Below are positions 10,308 to 19,067 of a stretch of 64,000 nucleotides of DNA, in pieces (positions within the stretch are counted from its first letter, which is position 1; every line of letters starts with the position of its first letter). A program made the translations under genes and the position numbers. The notes beneath the pieces are model-generated. The model saw nothing but the letters and a program-made list of their open reading frames with translations, made no database searches and was not told where the DNA came from. This DNA is from Stieleria sedimenti (GTDB lineage Bacteria > Planctomycetota > Planctomycetia > Pirellulales > Pirellulaceae), in the NCBI RefSeq assembly GCF_025060895.1, contig NZ_JANZKV010000087.1:29730-93729 (forward strand), in the 5' to 3' direction.

Positions 10308-11348
10308 TCAAACGCCGGGCGGTTGAAGCGATTTGATGTACCACGTCACCTTGGCGCTGCTCTGGTGAGCGACCAGGGCGTCGAACAACGCGGTCGCGGC
10401 ATCACGCCGAAGCGGGTTGAGGTCGGTGACGTTTTCGTAGGGAATTTGATCGACTTCCTTTTTGTGGACCAGAACGAGGTGGAAGCCGAGCGGGCTGCGG
10501 ACGGGCTTTGACACCGCAGCGGTTTTGGTTTGGCCAATGGCGTCCATGACCGCTGCCGGCAGGTCGCCGGGCTTGGACACCCATCCCAATCCGCCGCCCT
10601 GTTTGGCCGTCGCGCCTTCGCTCTCGCTGATCGCCAGTTCTGCGAATCGTTTCGCTAGAATCTCCGGCGAGCCAGATTCGGATTGGAGCTGTGAAGCGAT
10701 CGTCTGGATCCGTTGTTCGGCGATGGCTTCGGCATCCGGGATCTCTTTGTCCACCTCGATGAACAGATGCGAAACGTTCCAGCGAGCGGACGAATAGTTT
10801 TCCGAATGAAGTTCGTAGAAGCGTTTTAAGTTGGCGTCGGTCATCTTGCTCTTCAAATAACGGCGCCATGCCGAATCCCAGTCACGTGCGTTTCGAACGG
10901 ACCGTTCGTCAGTTTGCCGTTGGGTGCAATACTCGTCGAGATTCGATCGTTTGCGGCGAAGGTCATCCAAAAACTCTTCCCAATCGCGGTCCAACAAGGC
11001 TTGCAGATTGGCACCGCCCTGCTGGCGGAGTGACTTCATGGCCAGATGCTGACGCACCAGTAACGCGGATGAGGCTCGCTGGACGTCCAGGCTCACCTGC
11101 GAAAGGTCGTTCGCTTTCAGTTTCGAGGAGAGTAAGAAATGCAGTTCGCCGAGGAAAACGGGCTCGCCGTCAATCGAAGCGATCGGATCGGTGGGACGTA
11201 ACGCAGGTGGTTCACCGAGCAGCGTGGTTGGCAGCACGAACAGCGAAGTTGGCAGGACGAGCAACGCGATCAGGACGCCATGAATCCACCGCGCGGTGTG
11301 TGGCTGACGGACGACTGATGTGGGCGAAGGCTGGAGGCAGGCGATCAT
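10308..11348 (-). CDS. Periplasmic peptidyl-prolyl cis-trans isomerase, parvulin (PpiC/SurA) type
   Basis: A 346-residue protein with a hydrophobic export segment (about residues 22-44). A parvulin domain at about 190-310 shows VSHLFIEVD, FAELAISESEGATAKQGG and LGWVSKPGDLP, then SPLGFHLVLVH, the ordered family motifs. The N-terminal part (IASIDGEPVFLGELHFLLSS) looks like the SurA N-terminal helix region, so it may act as a chaperone as well as an isomerase. Its ATG overlaps the stop of the upstream gene by four bases (ATGA at 11345-11348), which suggests translational coupling and a shared role in the envelope. Confidence 0.85.
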   Translation of the reverse strand: MIACLQPSPTSVVRQPHTARWIHGVLIALLVLPTSLFVLPTTLLGEPPALRPTDPIASIDGEPVFLGELHFLLSSKLKANDLSQVSLDVQRASSALLVRQHLAMKSLRQQGGANLQALLDRDWEEFLDDLRRKRSNLDEYCTQRQTDERSVRNARDWDSAWRRYLKSKMTDANLKRFYELHSENYSSARWNVSHLFIEVDKEIPDAEAIAEQRIQTIASQLQSESGSPEILAKRFAELAISESEGATAKQGGGLGWVSKPGDLPAAVMDAIGQTKTAAVSKPVRSPLGFHLVLVHKKEVDQIPYENVTDLNPLRRDAATALFDALVAHQSSAKVTWYIKSLQPPGV

Positions 11349-12673
11349 GGCAGCATGATGTCGTGCAAGACGAAGTCGACTTCGTTGCGGACAACGGATG
11401 TCGGGGATTCATAAACGAGTTTGGCACCCTCGAGTTTGTCGATCTCGAACAGATAGCCCATGCCGACACCGCTTTCGGTTTGTCGGTACAGTTCGTACCC
11501 CAGGTTTTCCACCCGATTCCCTTCGGCGTCGCGGACATACACGGGGTTCTGAAAGATCCATTGGCGGTGACTTTCCAGGGCTCGGTCGGCGTCTTGGAGT
11601 TCGACCGAGAATCGAATCTCGTAAAGGGCTCCGTTACGCTGCACGCGTTCGAGCTCGACCGTCATGGCGTCGACGGTTTGGTTGTTGCCGACCTCGGTCA
11701 GCGGCAATTCGAACGAGTGACGTTTGCCGGGCAACAGAGATTGGATGGTTCCGCGAAGCGATTCGATCCGGGTCGGGCTTTCGGTGGGAAGTTCCAGTGG
11801 CAGATAGAATTCGCTGAATGCCAATTCGCTGTTGGCGGCGATGTCGATGGTATTTTCGGTCGTTTGTGGTTTCAGCGATTGGCCGTCATCAAGTTTGCCG
11901 GATAGTTGTGCGACGGGGATGGTCAACCCGATCGGCGTCAGTCCCGGTTGCCAGGTGATTTCCATGGACAGGTTCAATCCGCTTTGCCCGGGTTGGTTGA
12001 AGACGCGGCGGGCGCTGACAGCCGTCGGCTCGATGCGATACACACCGCTGTAGGCCGCCGAATCGACCCGCGATTGCCGGGTCTCCTGACGCGGAACGAG
12101 TTGCAGGGTTTCGCGGTCGCCGCCGTAGTGGTTGATGTCCAAATTGGTTTGGTCCAACACTAGATCGACGGCATGCCAGAACGAGAGCGGTGCGTTGGAC
12201 GATTGAATGGGCAGCGACTCGTCGGCGGAGTGTTCGAATTCGATTTCGCTTTCACGGCTGATCACTTCCAATGCCTCGCCAAGCGTCGTGGCATCGCCCA
12301 AGCGGATTCGAATCGCCTTGGACTGTGTTTCCGCTTTCAACGTCATCAGTGCGGCTTTGACGCGTGAGAGTCGTTCGCTCGCTTCGATCGAAAACTCGGG
12401 GCGCGATTCGGGCAGATACGGCAACGCATCGGCACCGGCCTCGATCAACGCTTTTTCGGCGGCACTTCGATCACTCGCCTTGCGGGCGTCCAACTGATCG
12501 ACCCATTCCAGCACGTCGGTCTTGGAAACCGGTGGCGTGTCGTCGCGGGGTTTGGCCTGTTGGCCGACGGCGTTCGGTCCGGCAATCAAACCGATTAGGA
12601 ACGCTGCGATCAGCAGGGTTGTGCCGCGGCGACGGGGCGTCGTCCGCAGAATCGTTTCGACCGTTCGATTCAT
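11345..12673 (-). CDS. Exported protein of unknown function, coupled to the parvulin gene
   Basis: I choose the ATG at 12673 because GGAG lies just upstream and a signal peptide follows directly (TTLLIAAFLIGLIAGPNAV); an upstream in-frame ATG would add 38 residues before it. This gives 442 residues. After the leader come an alpha-helical stretch (about 35-110, ALIEAGADALPYLPESRPEF, slightly HEAT-like) and a mostly beta C-terminal half with no catalytic motif I recognise. Its four-base overlap with the parvulin gene suggests that the foldase serves this protein or the same envelope compartment. Similar proteins appear limited to planctomycetes, which is an impression rather than a search result. 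Confidence 0.75.
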   Translation of the reverse strand: MNRTVETILRTTPRRRGTTLLIAAFLIGLIAGPNAVGQQAKPRDDTPPVSKTDVLEWVDQLDARKASDRSAAEKALIEAGADALPYLPESRPEFSIEASERLSRVKAALMTLKAETQSKAIRIRLGDATTLGEALEVISRESEIEFEHSADESLPIQSSNAPLSFWHAVDLVLDQTNLDINHYGGDRETLQLVPRQETRQSRVDSAAYSGVYRIEPTAVSARRVFNQPGQSGLNLSMEITWQPGLTPIGLTIPVAQLSGKLDDGQSLKPQTTENTIDIAANSELAFSEFYLPLELPTESPTRIESLRGTIQSLLPGKRHSFELPLTEVGNNQTVDAMTVELERVQRNGALYEIRFSVELQDADRALESHRQWIFQNPVYVRDAEGNRVENLGYELYRQTESGVGMGYLFEIDKLEGAKLVYESPTSVVRNEVDFVLHDIMLP

Positions 12674-12893
12674 CTCGTCTCCACAAATGCATCCGATCAC
12701 GAATGAACAAGTTTTTGAGCTAGGTTTGGATTGCACCATGTTACCAGAGCTTCCCGCGAGGTTACGCCGACCCGGTGAATTCGGCAACGAAAACGGTTGG
12801 ATTTGCCGTTTTTGAACACCGGTTGGCGACCTCCGGAACCGGCGGGACGCTTGTCATCACCTGCCCCACACCCGCTTGAGTCACGCAACCAAG

Positions 12894-14078
12894 ATGAATC
12901 AAACCATCACGCGCCGTGAAGTCTCCTCCTTGTCCTTCCTTTCGCCCCCCTCGGCAATTCATTCGCGAAGCTCGGCAATTCGTTCGCGAAGCTCGGTGAA
13001 ACGGTTCGTCTCCCTGACGCTTGTGCAGGTGCTGATTGCCGGCGGGATGTTGTCGGCCGGCCGATGCGGGGCCGCGGCACCGGCGTTGATCGAATTCACA
13101 ATGGGCAGCAATTCGCTGCTCGGGATCCCGATCATGGACTTCCCATCGGAGCTGATCGTGTTGGCCCGCGACGGGCAGTTGCACACGTTGACGGGCAAAG
13201 CGAAAGAAAACATACGCACGTTGGAGGCGTCGTATCAGCCTGCGACGACGATGGAGATGAAGGTTGATCTTCAAAAGGAATTCGGCCGCGACTTTGAAGT
13301 CATCAGTACGCAGCATTTTCTGGTGGTCCAGCCGCGGGGGCGCGGTGAACGTTGGCCGCAGCTGTTCGAGCGCTCGCACCGTGCCTTCGTCGCCTACATG
13401 TCGCGACGCGGCGTTCAGATCCGCCGGGGACGATTTCCGATGGTGGCCGTCGTGATGCCCGATTCGGCGGCCATGTATGCCGAATTGCAGCGGATGAACG
13501 TGGACGTCAAACGTGTCGCCGGCATTTATGCCCGAGAGAGCAACCGCGTGATCACGCACGACGGCGGGCATTTGCGATTCATCGCCGATACCGTCCGGCA
13601 CGAGGCCGCCCACCAGTCCGCCTACAACTACAACGTGCACAGCCGAGTCGTGATCACGCCCCGCTGGGTGACCGAAGGCGTCGGGCAGATGTTTGAACCC
13701 GAAGCGATGGTGCGGGGCCAGTCCGGGCTGCACACCCGAGACCGTGTCAATCAATCCAGTCTGGAGCAACTCAGAACCCGCTATGACGGCGGTCGTTCAC
13801 CGGAGTTTGCCGATGCGGTCCGCGATCTGGTCGGGGCCAACGAGATGTTCAACAACCCCGCGACGACCGCTGACGCCTATGCCGTTGCCTGGGCGATGAT
13901 GTTCTATTTGGCTGAGCGTGAACCGGAACGATTTACGGCGGTGCTTTCGGGAACCGCATCCCGGGGGACCTACCAGCCGTACGACCGATTCGCCCGTCTG
14001 AATGACTTTGAGCGTTGGGTGGGAACGGACATCGATCAATTTGCGAAAAAAGTGTCCTGGTTTCTCAAGTCACTTTAG
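12894..14078 (+). CDS. DUF1570 family exported putative metalloprotease
   Basis: Starting at the first ATG (12894) gives 394 residues; an in-frame TTG lies 18 bases earlier. A hydrophobic export segment (VSLTLVQVLIAGGMLSAG) follows an unusually long polar N-terminus containing a 7-residue tandem duplication (SAIHSRS/SAIRSRS). The C-terminal half is DUF1570-like with a zinc-protease motif HEAAH at residues 236-240 in VRHEAAHQSAYN, followed by WVTEGVGQMFEPEA, where the glutamate is the likely third ligand as in gluzincins. Activity is inferred from the motif only. The gene stands alone and is divergent from the unknown protein and parvulin pair. Confidence 0.8.
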   Translation: MNQTITRREVSSLSFLSPPSAIHSRSSAIRSRSSVKRFVSLTLVQVLIAGGMLSAGRCGAAAPALIEFTMGSNSLLGIPIMDFPSELIVLARDGQLHTLTGKAKENIRTLEASYQPATTMEMKVDLQKEFGRDFEVISTQHFLVVQPRGRGERWPQLFERSHRAFVAYMSRRGVQIRRGRFPMVAVVMPDSAAMYAELQRMNVDVKRVAGIYARESNRVITHDGGHLRFIADTVRHEAAHQSAYNYNVHSRVVITPRWVTEGVGQMFEPEAMVRGQSGLHTRDRVNQSSLEQLRTRYDGGRSPEFADAVRDLVGANEMFNNPATTADAYAVAWAMMFYLAEREPERFTAVLSGTASRGTYQPYDRFARLNDFERWVGTDIDQFAKKVSWFLKSL

Positions 14079-14174
14079 CCAGGATGTTTCAAAACAATGG
14101 CCGAGGGCGTAAACTAGCGGGTTAGGTCGCAGTCCGCGTCCGCCCTGAAACCGCCCGCCTGGGACTCTGCACTG

Positions 14175-15833
14175 ATGATGACGCCGCGATATCTGGTCCC
14201 TTTCGACACGCGTCACGCGGTCCACAGGTTCACGGATGTCTTGATCATCGGCGGCGGGCTTGCCGGACTACGCGCGGCCAACGCCGTCGATTCTCACCTG
14301 CGGGTCTTGGTGGTCACCAAAGATGTACTGCGAGAATCCAACAGCACCTACGCCCAGGGCGGGATCGCCGGTGTGCTGGATCCCGAAGATCGCTTTGAAA
14401 ATCATATCCGCGACACCCTGGTCGCCGGTGCAAACCTGTGCGACGTCGACGTCGTCAACATGGTCATCCGCGAGGGGCCGGGACGGATCGAAGAGCTGGT
14501 CCGCTGGGGCACGCAATTCGATCTGGAAGAAGGCGTGTTGGAACTCGGTCGCGAGGGCGGTCATTCTCATGAACGCATCGTTCACGCCCAAGGAGACGCG
14601 ACCGGCGCGGAGATCATGCGCGCGGTGATCCAGCGGACGCGGTCCCTGAAAAACGTCCGCATCCTGGAAAATACCTTCACCATCGACTTGCTCACGCACG
14701 GCGGACAATGCCGCGGCGCGATTGTTTCCCAAGACGGCGGGCCACCGATGATGGTCTGGGCCAAGGAAACCATCTTGTGCACCGGTGGTGCCGGACAGAT
14801 TTTTCGCGAATCGACCAACCCCGCCGTGGCGACCGCCGATGGTTCGTCGTTGGCCTATCGCGCCGGCGTTCAACTGAGCGACATGGAATTCATGCAGTTC
14901 CACCCCACGGTGTTGTACATCGCCGGTTCCTCGCGGTCGTTGATCACCGAAGCGATCCGCGGCGAAGGCGCCCATCTGGTGGATTCCGACGGGCACCGAT
15001 TCATGCCGGACTATGACGAGCGGGCGGAGTTGGCGCCCCGAGACATCGTCAGCCAATCGATCATTCGGCAAATGCAGGCGACGTCACATCCCTGTGTTTA
15101 CTTGGACCTTTCCCATCTCGATGCCAAGCATGTCGTGGCGCGGTTTCCGGGGATCGCCGAACTCTGTGCCAAGTTCGGACTGGATCTCGCCAGCGATCGC
15201 ATTCCGGTTCGGCCGGGGGCGCACTACATGCTCGGCGGTGTGACGGTCGATCGCCAGGGACGCACCAGTCTGCCGGGGCTCTGGGCAGCCGGTGAAGTGA
15301 CCAGCAGCGGCTTGCACGGCGCGAATCGACTGGCCAGCAACAGTCTGCTCGAAGGGCTGGTCTATGGAGCGGCCGCCGGCGGCGCCGCGTCTCGGTCGGC
15401 CAGCGAAGGAGATCATGAAATGCGGGCGATGCAGATTCGTCAGTCCGCGACGTTGCCCACCGAGTCGTTCGACATCGATGATGTTCGCATCTCGCTGAAG
15501 AGTTTGATGGGGCGATTGGTCGGAGTCGAACGCGATGCCGAAGGTTTGCAAAAAGCCGCTGACACGATCCGTTCCTACGCCGCGTACGCGATGAATCATC
15601 AATTCGAAGATGAAGCCGGCTGGGAATTGCAAAACCTGTTGACCACCGCCGCAATCATGGTCTCGTCGGCCATGGTGCGAACCGAATCGCGGGGCGTTCA
15701 TTTTCGAAGCGACCACCCCGCGCAGAACGATGAACAATGGCGCCGCCATCTGACCGTCCAGATCAACGTCGACGGCGGTTACCCCCAACGCGGCGCCTTG
15801 CTCGAGCCGGAGCCGGTGACGAACAGTCGCTGA
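14175..15833 (+). CDS. nadB: L-aspartate oxidase
   Basis: A 552-residue flavoprotein that oxidises L-aspartate to iminoaspartate, the first step of bacterial NAD synthesis. The FAD-binding motif DVLIIGGGLAGLRAA lies at about residues 22-36. The family signatures SNSTYAQGGIAGVL, EGGHSHERIVHAQGDATG and the active-site region MEFMQFHPTVLY are all present. RPGAHYMLGGVTVD and GLHGANRLASNSLLEGLVYG follow as in NadB and fumarate-reductase flavoproteins; the length fits NadB. Quinolinate synthase (nadA) and nadC are not in the window. Two consecutive ATG codons at the start make the exact first residue uncertain by one. Confidence 0.93.
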   Translation: MMTPRYLVPFDTRHAVHRFTDVLIIGGGLAGLRAANAVDSHLRVLVVTKDVLRESNSTYAQGGIAGVLDPEDRFENHIRDTLVAGANLCDVDVVNMVIREGPGRIEELVRWGTQFDLEEGVLELGREGGHSHERIVHAQGDATGAEIMRAVIQRTRSLKNVRILENTFTIDLLTHGGQCRGAIVSQDGGPPMMVWAKETILCTGGAGQIFRESTNPAVATADGSSLAYRAGVQLSDMEFMQFHPTVLYIAGSSRSLITEAIRGEGAHLVDSDGHRFMPDYDERAELAPRDIVSQSIIRQMQATSHPCVYLDLSHLDAKHVVARFPGIAELCAKFGLDLASDRIPVRPGAHYMLGGVTVDRQGRTSLPGLWAAGEVTSSGLHGANRLASNSLLEGLVYGAAAGGAASRSASEGDHEMRAMQIRQSATLPTESFDIDDVRISLKSLMGRLVGVERDAEGLQKAADTIRSYAAYAMNHQFEDEAGWELQNLLTTAAIMVSSAMVRTESRGVHFRSDHPAQNDEQWRRHLTVQINVDGGYPQRGALLEPEPVTNSR

Positions 15834-15839
15834 AGGTGG

Positions 15840-15925
15840 GTAGGAAGATTTTGGGGTAGGAAGATTGGCGAATTCGAAGGGATGGTGCATTGCATCATTT
15901 TCTTACCCTCGAAATCTTCTTACCT
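15840..15925. repeat. Imperfect inverted repeat 3' of nadB
   Basis: Arms at 15840-15866 and 15898-15925 form a 27-bp stem with one single-base bulge. All four substitutions between the arms are of the kind that gives G-U pairs in a plus-strand RNA. The left arm itself contains the unit GGTAGGAAGATT twice with a 16-base period. The element begins 6 bases after the nadB stop codon, in the 363-base gap 15834-16196. The remainder of the gap holds no convincing gene and probably contains the promoter of the next gene. Confidence 0.75.
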
Positions 15926-16196
15926 GTTATTCGCAACGGCTAAGCAAGCGAGGGGGGCGAACGCGTACGCGAATCAGCTGAAGTCAGTTGTGTTTTCTTT
16001 CCTGCCCATCCGCTGCGTTTTCGGCGAGGGGCGATCACAGAATCGATTCGGCAGAGATCGAGCGATGATTGGATTCGCGATGTTGCGCGAGCGAGGCAGG
16101 CCTCCGGGACCGGTGTAAGACTCTGCTCTGGACCGAGTAATAGACTGTGGTAACTGATTCCACATACGTACTCGTTTCCATAGGCAACACCAACTG

Positions 16197-17294
16197 ATGT
16201 CCCATTCGCCGAACTTGATGCAACCGTTTGACCTGCGCGGCCTGTCGCTGGCCAATCGCGTGGTGCTCGCACCGATGACCCGAGCCCGGTCGGGCGGCGA
16301 CCGTGTCCCCAACGCTTTGATGGCCGAATACTATCGGCAGCGCGCCAGCGCGGGGCTGGTGATCACCGAAGCGACGGTGGTTTCGCAGCAGGGCATTGGA
16401 TGGGTGGATTCGCCGGGAATCTACACCGATGAAATGACCGAAGGCTGGCGATCGGTAACGGAGAGCGTGCATGACGCGGGCGGTAAGATTTTCATGCAAC
16501 TGTGGCACTGTGGCCGCGCCTCGCACAGTAGCTTCCACGAGGGCGAGCCGCCGGTGGCACCTTCGGCCATCAAGATCGACGGCGATACCATCCACACGCC
16601 GCGGGGGAAAGAACCCTACGAGGTCCCGCGGGCGTTGACGACCGAAGAGATTCCCGGCATCGTTGCCGACTATCGCGCCGCCGCGGAACGGGCCGAACAA
16701 GCGGGATTTGATGGCGTCGAAGTGCACTCGGCCAACGGTTATCTACTCGATACGTTCCTGCAATCCAAGACAAATCATCGTGACGATCCGTACGGTGGCA
16801 GCATCGAGAATCGGTATCGGATTCTCGGTGAAGTCGTCGACGCGGTTTCCGAAGTAGTTGGCTCGCAACGTGTCGGCGTCCGCTTGTCGCCCAACGGGGC
16901 GTTCAATGATATGGGTTCGCCGGACTATCGTCAGCAGTTCACGTTCGTCGCCCAACGTCTTGATCGGTTGGATCTGGCCTACCTGCACGTCATGGACGGG
17001 TTGGCATTCGGGTTCCATGAGCTCGGCGACCCGATGACGCTGGCCGAGTTCCGCAACGTGTTTCGTGGACCGCTGATGGGAAACTGCGGGTACACCCGAG
17101 TGACCGCCGAGCAAGCGATTGCATCGGGCGCCGCAGACCTGATCTCGTTCGGTCGGCCGTACCTCAGCAACCCGGACTTGGTGCGCCGCTTTGATGAAGG
17201 ATTGGAGTTGGCTCCCGAGGCGGACATGGGCGATTGGTACCAGCCCAACGGCAAGAAAGGTTACACCGATTTTCCGTCCTATCAGACGGTTTGA
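16197..17294 (+). CDS. Old yellow enzyme family alkene reductase (NemA-like)
   Basis: A 365-residue FMN-dependent TIM-barrel reductase. Family motifs are in order: RVVLAPMTRAR near residue 20, AGLVITEATVVSQQGIGW near 57, MQLWHCGRASHSSF near 100, FDGVEVHSANGYLLDTFLQ near 168 and NHRDDPYGGSIENRYR near 192. The late LISFGRPYLSNPDL matches the phosphate-binding end of the barrel. Enzymes of this class use NAD(P)H to reduce activated double bonds, nitroesters or quinones; the natural substrate is unknown. It ends 29 bases before the stop of the convergent histidine kinase gene. Confidence 0.92.
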   Translation: MSHSPNLMQPFDLRGLSLANRVVLAPMTRARSGGDRVPNALMAEYYRQRASAGLVITEATVVSQQGIGWVDSPGIYTDEMTEGWRSVTESVHDAGGKIFMQLWHCGRASHSSFHEGEPPVAPSAIKIDGDTIHTPRGKEPYEVPRALTTEEIPGIVADYRAAAERAEQAGFDGVEVHSANGYLLDTFLQSKTNHRDDPYGGSIENRYRILGEVVDAVSEVVGSQRVGVRLSPNGAFNDMGSPDYRQQFTFVAQRLDRLDLAYLHVMDGLAFGFHELGDPMTLAEFRNVFRGPLMGNCGYTRVTAEQAIASGAADLISFGRPYLSNPDLVRRFDEGLELAPEADMGDWYQPNGKKGYTDFPSYQTV

Positions 17295-17323
17295 TCAGTT
17301 CTCGCTGACGCAACGGCGAAGGC

Positions 17324-18016
17324 TTACAGCGTCATCGTGACCGTGGTCGGGCCGCCGGGGGCGGATTCGACCGACACGGTTTTTCCAACCAGTCGGGCAC
17401 GCCCTTTCATGGAGCGAATTCCGAACCGGTTCGGATCGATGGCGGCCGGGTCGAAGCCGGTTCCGTCGTCGACGATCACCAACCGATCGGGTTGGCAGTG
17501 GATCGAAATCGTTTTTGCGTTGCCGTGCCGGGTGGCGTTCCTCAACGCTTCGATCAAAACGCGATAGGCGGTGGTCGCCTGATCGCGGTTCCAGTTCGAA
17601 TCGCAGACCGGGCTCGCCGGGTCGACGTCCCAATCGACTTGGCAATCCGAGCCACCGATTCGGTTGGCGGTGTCTTTCGCCGCAGCCAACCAGGACAACT
17701 GATCCAGTTCGGGCGGATAGATCTGAGTCAGCAGATTTCGCGCCAGGCTCAAGGCTTGCTGGAGCCACTCGTCGGATTTGGCGATGCGATCCAAAAGTGG
17801 CGCCAGCTCGCCGGCCGGACCATCGGCTGAACGCAACGCGGCCTGCAGATTTGCCGATGCGGCAAACATCAACGGGATCAACAGGTCATGCACGTCATGA
17901 CCGATCTGCGAGCGTTCCAGATCGATGATTTGGGCGGCGGTCAGTTCGGAGGATGGCGATTGAGGATCTTCCGCGTCACCGTTTCCCGTCACGCCGGAGG
18001 GGCTCAACCGAACCAA
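17324..18016 (-). CDS. Soluble orphan sensor histidine kinase (HisKA_3/HATPase, NarX/DegS type)
   Basis: A 230-residue cytoplasmic kinase made only of the dimerisation/phosphoacceptor and ATPase domains. The phosphoacceptor region reads IGHDVHDLLIP with the likely histidine at 43 (DVHD instead of the usual ELHD). The ATPase domain has an N box at ALRNATRHG (Asn160), DDGTGF at 183-188 and a second glycine box FGIRSMKGRA at 198-207. There is no membrane, PAS or other input domain and no response regulator nearby. The start codon appears to be TTG at 18016, overlapping the STAS gene by 13 bases; a GTG eight codons later is an alternative. Pairing with STAS suggests a partner-switch or signalling module. 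Confidence 0.8.
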   Translation of the reverse strand: MVRLSPSGVTGNGDAEDPQSPSSELTAAQIIDLERSQIGHDVHDLLIPLMFAASANLQAALRSADGPAGELAPLLDRIAKSDEWLQQALSLARNLLTQIYPPELDQLSWLAAAKDTANRIGGSDCQVDWDVDPASPVCDSNWNRDQATTAYRVLIEALRNATRHGNAKTISIHCQPDRLVIVDDGTGFDPAAIDPNRFGIRSMKGRARLVGKTVSVESAPGGPTTVTMTL

Positions 18017-18369
18017 CCTTTCTTTTCAAAGCTGGCGATCGCCTTGTCTTCGCTGCCCTGAATGTCAAACAGTTTGTTCAACTTCGTGATTTTAAAGACT
18101 TCCAAGACGTTGGGCGAGACTTCACAGAACTTCAGTGCAACGCCCTGGGCTTTGCATCCTTTGTTCAACATCACCAACTTGGTGATCATCGCCGACGACA
18201 TGAACGAGACGCCACGAAAGTTCAGCAACAACTTTTTGTGGATTGCCTGGGGAACGGCGTCTTGCAGCTCACGGCCGACTTGCTCGATCCGTTGGCTGTC
18301 GAGAATCTTGCTGTCCATGAATCCGACAACCAAGATTTCGCCGTTATTTTCCGTTGTGGTGGCGGACAT
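18004..18369 (-). CDS. STAS-domain protein (anti-sigma factor antagonist-like)
   Basis: A 121-residue single STAS domain. The typical strand-helix order is seen: ILVVGFMDSKILDS, LLLNFRGVSFMSSAMITKLVML and LKFCEVSPNVLEVFKITKLNKLF. The serine pair in FMSSAMI sits where SpoIIAA/RsbV-type antagonists carry their phosphorylated serine, although the preceding residue is Met rather than Asp. In known systems such proteins bind an anti-sigma kinase and are controlled by phosphorylation. Here the next gene encodes a histidine kinase-type ATPase, not an obvious RsbW-type serine kinase, so the partner is uncertain. Confidence 0.85.
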   Translation of the reverse strand: MSATTTENNGEILVVGFMDSKILDSQRIEQVGRELQDAVPQAIHKKLLLNFRGVSFMSSAMITKLVMLNKGCKAQGVALKFCEVSPNVLEVFKITKLNKLFDIQGSEDKAIASFEKKGWFG

Positions 18370-18512
18370 TGCGAGTGGTTCTGAGAGGGGAGTGACAAGC
18401 GGAAGCGGGATGGGCTGTCGCGAAAACTCGCCCCATCCAGCCGCTGTAGATTAGCAGCGTTGGGCGCCGGTCGCAATTCTCCGGCCGCCAAACGGGATCG
18501 GAGAGGCCAAAA

Positions 18513-19067
18513 TTAGTGGGCGGACTTTCGGAACACACCCGTGGCGTTGACCATCACGGTGTTGACGGCTGGGTTGTATTGCGCCATTCCGGTGACGTAA
18601 ACGATGTCTCCCTTCTCTAAGGCCAGCATTTGGCGGGCATCGCCTTCCAAAATGCCGCCCTCGGGCCCCTTGAACTGGACGATCGCCCGCGGGGCGTTTT
18701 CCAGCTTGCGCTTGCAAAATGGGCAATTGTCGGCGTGCTCGGGATCACCTTCACCGTGTCCTTCGTCGGGCAGCTGGGAGATCATGAACGCCAATTGTTC
18801 CGGCTGGAACGGATCGGCCGCACCGGCGTCGATCCGGCCGCCCAAGACGACGGAGATCTCGTCCGTCCCGGCTTCTTTGATTGCCGTCGGCGTCACGATT
18901 TCGCCTTCAGGCATCTCGGTCAAGACGAGCGATCCGTCTTGCATGGCTGTCGGCCCGAGGCTGGCCGGTGACGCGTTTTCGAAGCTCGTCTCGGAGCTGT
19001 CACCACAGCCGACGAGTGTCCAACAGGTTAGCAGCAGCGCGGCGCTGTAGAGGAATCTGGACATCAT
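18513..19067 (-). CDS. Lipoprotein of unknown function with a CPFC motif
   Basis: A 184-residue protein with a lipoprotein signal peptide (lipobox LVGC, Cys21). The region 101-122 is acidic and His-containing and ends in NCPFCKRK (Cys115, Cys118), a possible metal or redox site. The C-terminal part (AIVQFKGPEGGILEGDARQM, DIVYVTGMAQYN) looks like a small beta barrel, perhaps OB-like. It overlaps the His-rich lipoprotein gene by four bases (ATGA at 19064-19067), so the two are likely co-translated. A joint role in binding a metal such as zinc or copper is inferred from composition only. Confidence 0.75.
   Translation of the reverse strand: MMSRFLYSAALLLTCWTLVGCGDSSETSFENASPASLGPTAMQDGSLVLTEMPEGEIVTPTAIKEAGTDEISVVLGGRIDAGAADPFQPEQLAFMISQLPDEGHGEGDPEHADNCPFCKRKLENAPRAIVQFKGPEGGILEGDARQMLALEKGDIVYVTGMAQYNPAVNTVMVNATGVFRKSAH

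Noticed and set aside
15882..16118. 78-residue open frame between nadB and the old yellow enzyme gene
   Set aside because: It starts within the inverted repeat and shows no domain, signal peptide or ribosome binding site.
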